Under the pieces are notes generated by a model, which saw only the letters and a list, made by a program, of their open reading frames with translations, was not told the origin of the DNA and ran no database searches. Of a DNA stretch of 64,000 nucleotides, positions 58,723 through 64,000 are shown piece by piece (the first letter of the stretch is position 1; each line of letters starts with the position of its first letter). This stretch comes from Ricinus communis. Taxonomy: Eukaryota; Streptophyta; Magnoliopsida; Malpighiales; Euphorbiaceae. Where the stretch lies: assembly GCF_019578655.1 (NCBI RefSeq), contig NC_063257.1:7564001-7628000 (forward strand), written 5' to 3'. Position numbers and translations under genes: made by a program.

Positions 58723-59943
58723 ATGGCTAATATAGCTAAAATTCTAGCTATTGGCACTGCAAATCCACCCAATTATATCTTCCAGGCCGACTATCCAGAC
58801 TTCTACTTCAAAATCAGTAATAGTGAGCATATGACAGAATTAAAAAACAAGTTCAGAAATATTTGTAAGTATCAATGAAACTTTATGCTGTTCTAGTTAG
58901 TTACTATAATCATAATATATCAAATCCATAAGAAGAAAAAGGATGACTGATTGAATGTTTCCATTTTGCTAACAGGCCAAAAGTCCACAATAAAGAAACG
59001 TTACATGCACCTTACAGGAGACACTATCAAGAAGAACCCTAACATAGGGATCTACAGGACTGCATCTCTGGAGGTACCAAAGCTTGGTCAAGAGGCCGCA
59101 TTGAAGGCTATAAAAGAATGGGGACAATCCATATCAAGGATAACTCACCTTATATTCTGCACATCTTCAGGAATCAGTATGCCGGGTGCAGATTTTGAGC
59201 TTACCAAGCTTCTTGGTCTCCCTCCATCCGTACAAAGATCCATTATATATCAAAGCGGTTGCTTTGCAGGGGCACAATCTCTTCGTCTCGCTAAAGATAT
59301 TGCTGAAAACAATGTCGAATCGCGCATTCTTATTGTTTGCTCTGAAAGTATGACTACATGCTTCCATGTCCCATCAGATGCTCACTTGGATATCCTGGTC
59401 GGTTCTGCGATTTTCGGTGATGGTGCTGCAGCTTTAATCGTCGGTGCTAATCCTGATCCTACCACGGAACATCCATTGTTCAGTGTGGTTTCAGCATTTC
59501 AAACAACTATTCCTGACACGGAGAATGGAATAGTAGTTCAGACAAGAGAAATGGGACTATCCTATTACTTATCTAGAAGTGTACCAAAGCTTATTTCTGA
59601 CAATATTCCAGAATTCTTCTCTCAAATATCGGCTCAATTTGAAATCTCGGATTGGAACTCGTTGTTTTACATTGTTCACCCTGGTGGACCGGCAATTCTT
59701 AACGGAATTGAAGAGAAACTTGGCCTGGTTAAAGAGAAGCTTAGAGCAAGTCGGCATGTGTTAACCGAGTACGGAAATATGTGGAGTCCAAGTGTATTCT
59801 TTGTCCTGGATGAGATGAGGAAAAGATCTCTACAGGAGGGGAAAATTACAACTGGAGAAGGATTGAAGATGGGTATCTTGGTTGGATTTGGCCCTGGTTT
59901 AACTATGGAGAATGTTGTCCTGCATAGCACTGCTATTGCTTGA
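58723..59943 (+). CDS. divergent type III polyketide synthase (chalcone-synthase superfamily)
   Basis: Condenses a CoA starter with malonyl-CoA units in the cytosol. Two exons, 58723-58864 and 58976-59943, split the conserved Cys codon (T/GC) where plant CHS genes have their intron. 369 residues; CHS has about 389-395. The triad is intact: Cys143 in YQSGCFAG, His282 in VHPGGPAIL, Asn315 in EYGNM (CHS 164, 303, 336). GFGPG is kept. In CHS numbering, positions that shape the cavity are changed: T132S, T194M, T197C, G256V, F265Y, S338W; Phe215 is kept. Nine residues normally present (the DARQD segment) are missing between SL and EVPKLG, without a frame shift. Chalcone synthesis is therefore unlikely; a short-chain pyrone, resorcinol or similar product is possible. 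The frame is undamaged, so I call it a gene, not a pseudogene. Confidence 0.92.
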
Positions 59944-60990
59944 TTGAATCCACCCAGACATTTCTGTAACTGATATCGATTTGTCATGATGTATGGTGTG
60001 GTTGGTATTACGTACTCTCAGCAATAAATCAGCAAATCAAACTATTCAACAATAAATTTGCAAACAAAAAAAAATCTAATGGCAAATAGTTTATTGTTGA
60101 TTTGATTAGTCATTATGAATGGAGCCCTTGATTATATATAAATTGAAATTATTCCCACTATATTTATATATTTATATATGATAAATAAATAAAATGTATA
60201 TTTTAAATTTATGATTTTGACTCGAGTTGAAATATATATCCCGTGGGCATAACTCTGCTTAATTTACTCATAGTTAGTTTAATGATAAATTACTTATAAA
60301 ATAATTTAATTAATATTAATATTAAATTATAAAATAATAAAAAAAGAAAAGAAAAACTCATGAGTACTTCTATACAACGAAAAGAACCGCTGCAATATGT
60401 AAATGTAAAAATCTCTAATTACAAAATATATTTTTGTATTTTTTTCCTTTCTTATAGATAGGGCTCATCCTCAGATCCGCACGTGGTGACAATGTATGTG
60501 TTTGGCTTGGGTTTATGGCAAATCGCCGACACAAAGATTTAATTTTTATTTTTTCCTCGCTACTATCATCCGTTCACCTATCTGCCAACTTTCTTTGCCA
60601 AATTCAACCCTGGAAATGATCTTTCCACTCTTAAAAATTCTTAGGTGAGTCACAATAATATTTAACATCGCCGTTTGTCCAGATATCCAACGGAAAAAAT
60701 GAAAGAGAAAATGAAACAATATTTTTAAAAAGAGCAGTGGATAATTAATTTTGAGAAAACAAAAAAAAAAAATGAAAATAGCTGATGAGACTGCCTTAAT
60801 TACATTTTCATTGACTTTTGAAAGGCCATTTGTAGCACAAATTACAATAACGCATTGCTCAAAAAAAATTACAAGAACGCGTTCAATCTGATGAGTCCTG
60901 GTTTCCTATAGCCTCATCCGGTCAGACCTTCAGCGTAAGCAAGCCTCTTGGACTGCTCATTTCGTTTTGGTAAACTAGACAACATTGTAG
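59944..60990. other. spacer between convergent PKS and TPR genes
   Basis: Contains the 3' UTRs of both convergent genes and AT-rich DNA. No further gene seen. Confidence 0.5.
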
Positions 60991-61216
60991 GAGGCCAAGT
61001 TTCTTCAGAAACAATTTTAGCTCATCCTGATTCCTGCGGTTAAGTAAAAACTTTCCAGGAAAAAGTTCTGCATAACCAGAATAACAGCATACTGCTCATT
61101 GGCCAATGATATTAAGATACATTTCACCTCTCTTCCCCAAAACTCCTCTCTCATTTACAATCTTCACATTATACATGAGCATTTAACCAATGCTTTAATT
61201 CAACTTTAATGTATTC

Positions 61217-63453
61217 TCAAGAGCTCTCAGCCTTGTCAGCAACCATAAAACGACTTTCATTAGCACTCAAGCCTGATGAATGAAGCTGCTTTCTTCTCTT
61301 GACCAGATGTAATGCAGCATGTCTATCATCTTGAGCCTCCTTCACATCAGGCTGCATATAGAAGACTAACTTCAGCCTAAAAACTATGCAACAATTAACA
61401 CACAAGGGTTGACCTCTAGGAGCTAAGCACATTCCTATGATATGCATCACGCTAGATTGGGGACCCACAAAGGATACCTCCAAATATCCCGAGCGAATGA
61501 AATATTAAATGAGATCATCAAATACTTGAATCGTAGAATATTCTTCATGATTCAGCTTCTTCAAACTATTTGGTAAACAGCTATACCATGAAAGTGATCT
61601 GTACTCCGTAGACTACATGCCAACCCCCTCAACAAGAGATTCTAGGCAACGAGACAGCAAAACCAAAAAGCAAAGTCCACATGACCTAATTATGTTAATT
61701 TCTCTACCAGGTAAATATTATTTTTGATATCATGATCAGGCATATACCAGCAATCTAATACCTTTATTCATGGCACCTGATCATGGTCCAAAGGCCAGAC
61801 ACAAAATGGTCCTACAACAAAAGTGTAAAAAAGCCTTTTCAGAGATTACAGATTTACCTTTAAAGCTAATGCTCTGTCAAAGCTTTCAATAGCACTATCA
61901 GGCTCCCCAAAGTTTAACTGTGTTCTACCAAGAGTGATCCATGCCTGAAACATACAATTCACGAAGCAAGAAAATAGTTATGCATAAGCAGAAACAAATA
62001 GGCTTTTAAGTTCATTAGGCTTGATCTAAAATTTAATTATAATTAGTTTATGAGATAGTAATATGGAATTCCTGAGTCTTTAGCTACATCCTTTGGCTGA
62101 GACTGCCATTGAACGCCAGTAACATCTGCAGACTAGTCTGCACTCCAAGTGACTTAACAAGTTCAACTTAAGATGCAGTAAAGAAATTAGTTTAATCAAT
62201 GCAACAAAAAGTCCATGAATTACCCCATTGAAAAATAGGACACAGCATAGAGCTGAAAAGAAATTGTTAAGATTCAAAAGCTTGAATACCACTTGTAAAT
62301 AATCCAAGGAACATTTCAATAACTAGGGTAGCATATTGGTTCTAGGATTGTGGGTTTGATCAGCCAGAATTAGAAATGGAGACAACAATTCCTCAAAAGA
62401 GGAGTAACAGTGAAGGTATACAGTTAATAAATAAGTTAGCAGATGGGCAGTAAAAAAGATGCCGCACATAAATACATTTCCATATGTGTCTTGAAAGTAC
62501 ACTAAAATAGATGAGCAGCAATGAAAGAAATAATATAGAAAGGACTAAAGACAAATGGTGGTGATAATTCCAACTGAAAAAGAAAATAGTGAGGGCCCAT
62601 TTACATACTTTTGCAATGCAACTGTTTAGATAGATGTGGATCAATGATAAAACATTTCTTTTCTTTTCAGGAAAATGCTGCATTCAATGAAAGGAGACAG
62701 CTGGACCAAGAATGATTTCAATCAAATTTATTACAAAAGATTTGATTTTTAAACATCTCATGCATATGGTCCAGGGAGGAAGACATCAATTTGCAGAAAT
62801 CCCAACTAATTTAAGATTTTGGCTAAACTGTGTTAACTTAATTATGCTCAAGGATAAGCCAAAATGAGAAACACTATGTAAAGAGGAACAGCATGAAATA
62901 TTTAGGAAGTAAGTTACTTAAATTCATATATAAAATTGATAAGTATACAGGAGTTAAATTTTGCAACTAAATGCCTCACAGTGACAAAAAGCTGAAGTTT
63001 ACTGTCTAGTGGAAACTAAAGCAAAACGAATCATGCAATAAATAATCATAAAGGGAAAATTGCTTTAAAGCAAGAGAGGTATAATGCAACATTTTGATAT
63101 ACATATAGTATGTGGAAAATAAAAGAGCATAGAGATATAGCATTGCTGTACCTCAGCCCAAGAGGGTTCCAGTTCAGTAGCACCTATAAACAAAGGCTGA
63201 AAGTATATTAAAGTCTAAAAGCAGCCCAACAATAAGCATCTATATCTATATACAACAAAGCCTACTGAATGCAATGATAAAAGATAAAGAGATGGAATCA
63301 ACAATGAAACATACGAGTTGCAGCTTTCAGTGCATTCCATGCATCTCCGATTTCAAGTAAGACTTGTGCCTTCTGTTCATGTAAAACAGTACTTCCAGGC
63401 ATTAGATTAAGAGCAGCCTCCCACTTCCCAAGAGCTTCCCGGTATTTTCCATC
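61217..63453 (-). CDS. TPR protein, TTC33-like, N-terminal exons outside or not found
   Basis: A small tetratricopeptide-repeat protein, usually annotated in plants as TPR protein 33; its role is poorly known and probably one of protein-protein binding. Visible exons on the minus strand: 63453-63315, 63183-63152, 61944-61858, 61351-61217, all GT-AG and in phase. The reading is DGKYREALGKWEAALNLMPG, HEQKAQVLLEIGDAWNALKAA, a 32-bp exon giving ATELEPSWAE, AWITLGRTQLNFGEPDSAI, then the C-terminal PDVKEAQDDRHAALHLVKR and a Ser-rich end. That makes about three TPR units. No start codon fits before 63453, so upstream exons lie beyond 64000 or in a stretch I could not resolve. Its 3' end has been copied twice to the left (55562-55866 and 57697-57770). 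Confidence 0.88.
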
Positions 63454-64000
63454 CTTTAAAGCAAATTTCCAAAAAAAAAGAAAGAAGATTATAATAACAA
63501 GTAAATCACCACAATGACATCCTAATGCTAACTTTAGAATGGACTCATGTTTGGCAACCATTCAGAAACTTCTACTTCCAGTTTTCCCTAACACTTAAAC
63601 ATATAACAGGAACATGCACAGAGTTTACTCTTAAGCCATTAATAGATACGGGCATCAAAAATTATAAGTTATTATCGAGTTTAGTAGCAAAGGAAAATTG
63701 ACAACCAAATTTCCAGAGCCGAGCCAATGAAAACAAAAGCAATAGCTCAATGCACTAGATGAGGATCTTTCAGTTTCAAGACTGGTTAATGGAAACAAAA
63801 CTAAATGATAATTTGCAATTCCTAAAGGACAATTTGATCCTAAAGCTTTTCAAGTAGGGTTCATGCAATGTGATATCTTAGTACGCATCTATAACATGGT
63901 AATGCTAATAAATTATTATTTGTTTTGAATTTACTGGCATAGAAACAGGCCTTTTTCTTTAGAATATATGCAAAATAACACCATACAATTAACTATAGTA
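63454..64000 (-). other. upstream intron region of the TTC33-like gene
   Basis: Intron sequence before the first visible exon, AT-rich, no convincing exon. Confidence 0.45.

Overview
This window is nuclear DNA of a flowering plant, almost certainly a eudicot. It is AT-rich, every multi-exon gene has GT-AG introns, and the genes belong to plant families: PMT-type methyltransferase, SWEET, type III polyketide synthase, COMT-like O-methyltransferases and a CML calcium sensor. Ty1/copia and other transposon debris fills the spaces. The species cannot be named from the sequence. No tRNA, rRNA, CRISPR or bacterial feature was recognised.

Left half (1-41.3 kb): a run of ordinary single-copy housekeeping or regulatory genes. 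These are ribosomal protein S26 (minus, 3' end outside the window), UDP-sugar pyrophosphorylase (plus, 17 exons), a CML44-like EF-hand protein (plus, intronless), a PMT11/12-type Golgi methyltransferase (plus, 9 exons), a BTB/POZ protein (minus, 2 exons) and an EHD3-like PHD-finger protein (plus, 6 coding exons). Between them lie a 1.2-kb solo LTR with perfect target-site duplication, a complete-ended but internally deleted copia element with 347-bp LTRs, a second probable solo LTR, a stranded subtilase gene fragment and probable MITEs.

Right half (43-64 kb): the accessory part. A broken SWEET sugar-transporter fragment is followed by two intact tandem COMT-like O-methyltransferase genes about 7.0 kb apart (minus strand) and a third, decayed copy. 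A divergent type III polyketide synthase (plus strand) comes next, and then a TTC33-like TPR gene that runs off the right edge. An 840-bp Mutator-like element with about 220-bp terminal inverted repeats and a 10-bp target duplication sits 77 bp upstream of the first methyltransferase. The paralogous copy lacks it. Two partial copies of the TPR gene's 3' end lie between the methyltransferases and the polyketide synthase, so this interval has been through several local duplications.

The most interesting proposal is that the polyketide synthase and the methyltransferases form a small specialised-metabolism cluster (polyketide backbone, then O-methylation). The synthase keeps the Cys-His-Asn triad. 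It has substitutions at six positions that shape the active site in chalcone synthase, and it lacks nine residues that are normally conserved. The methyltransferases keep the catalytic His but have changed substrate-pocket positions. The product is unknown, and co-function is inference from proximity and family.
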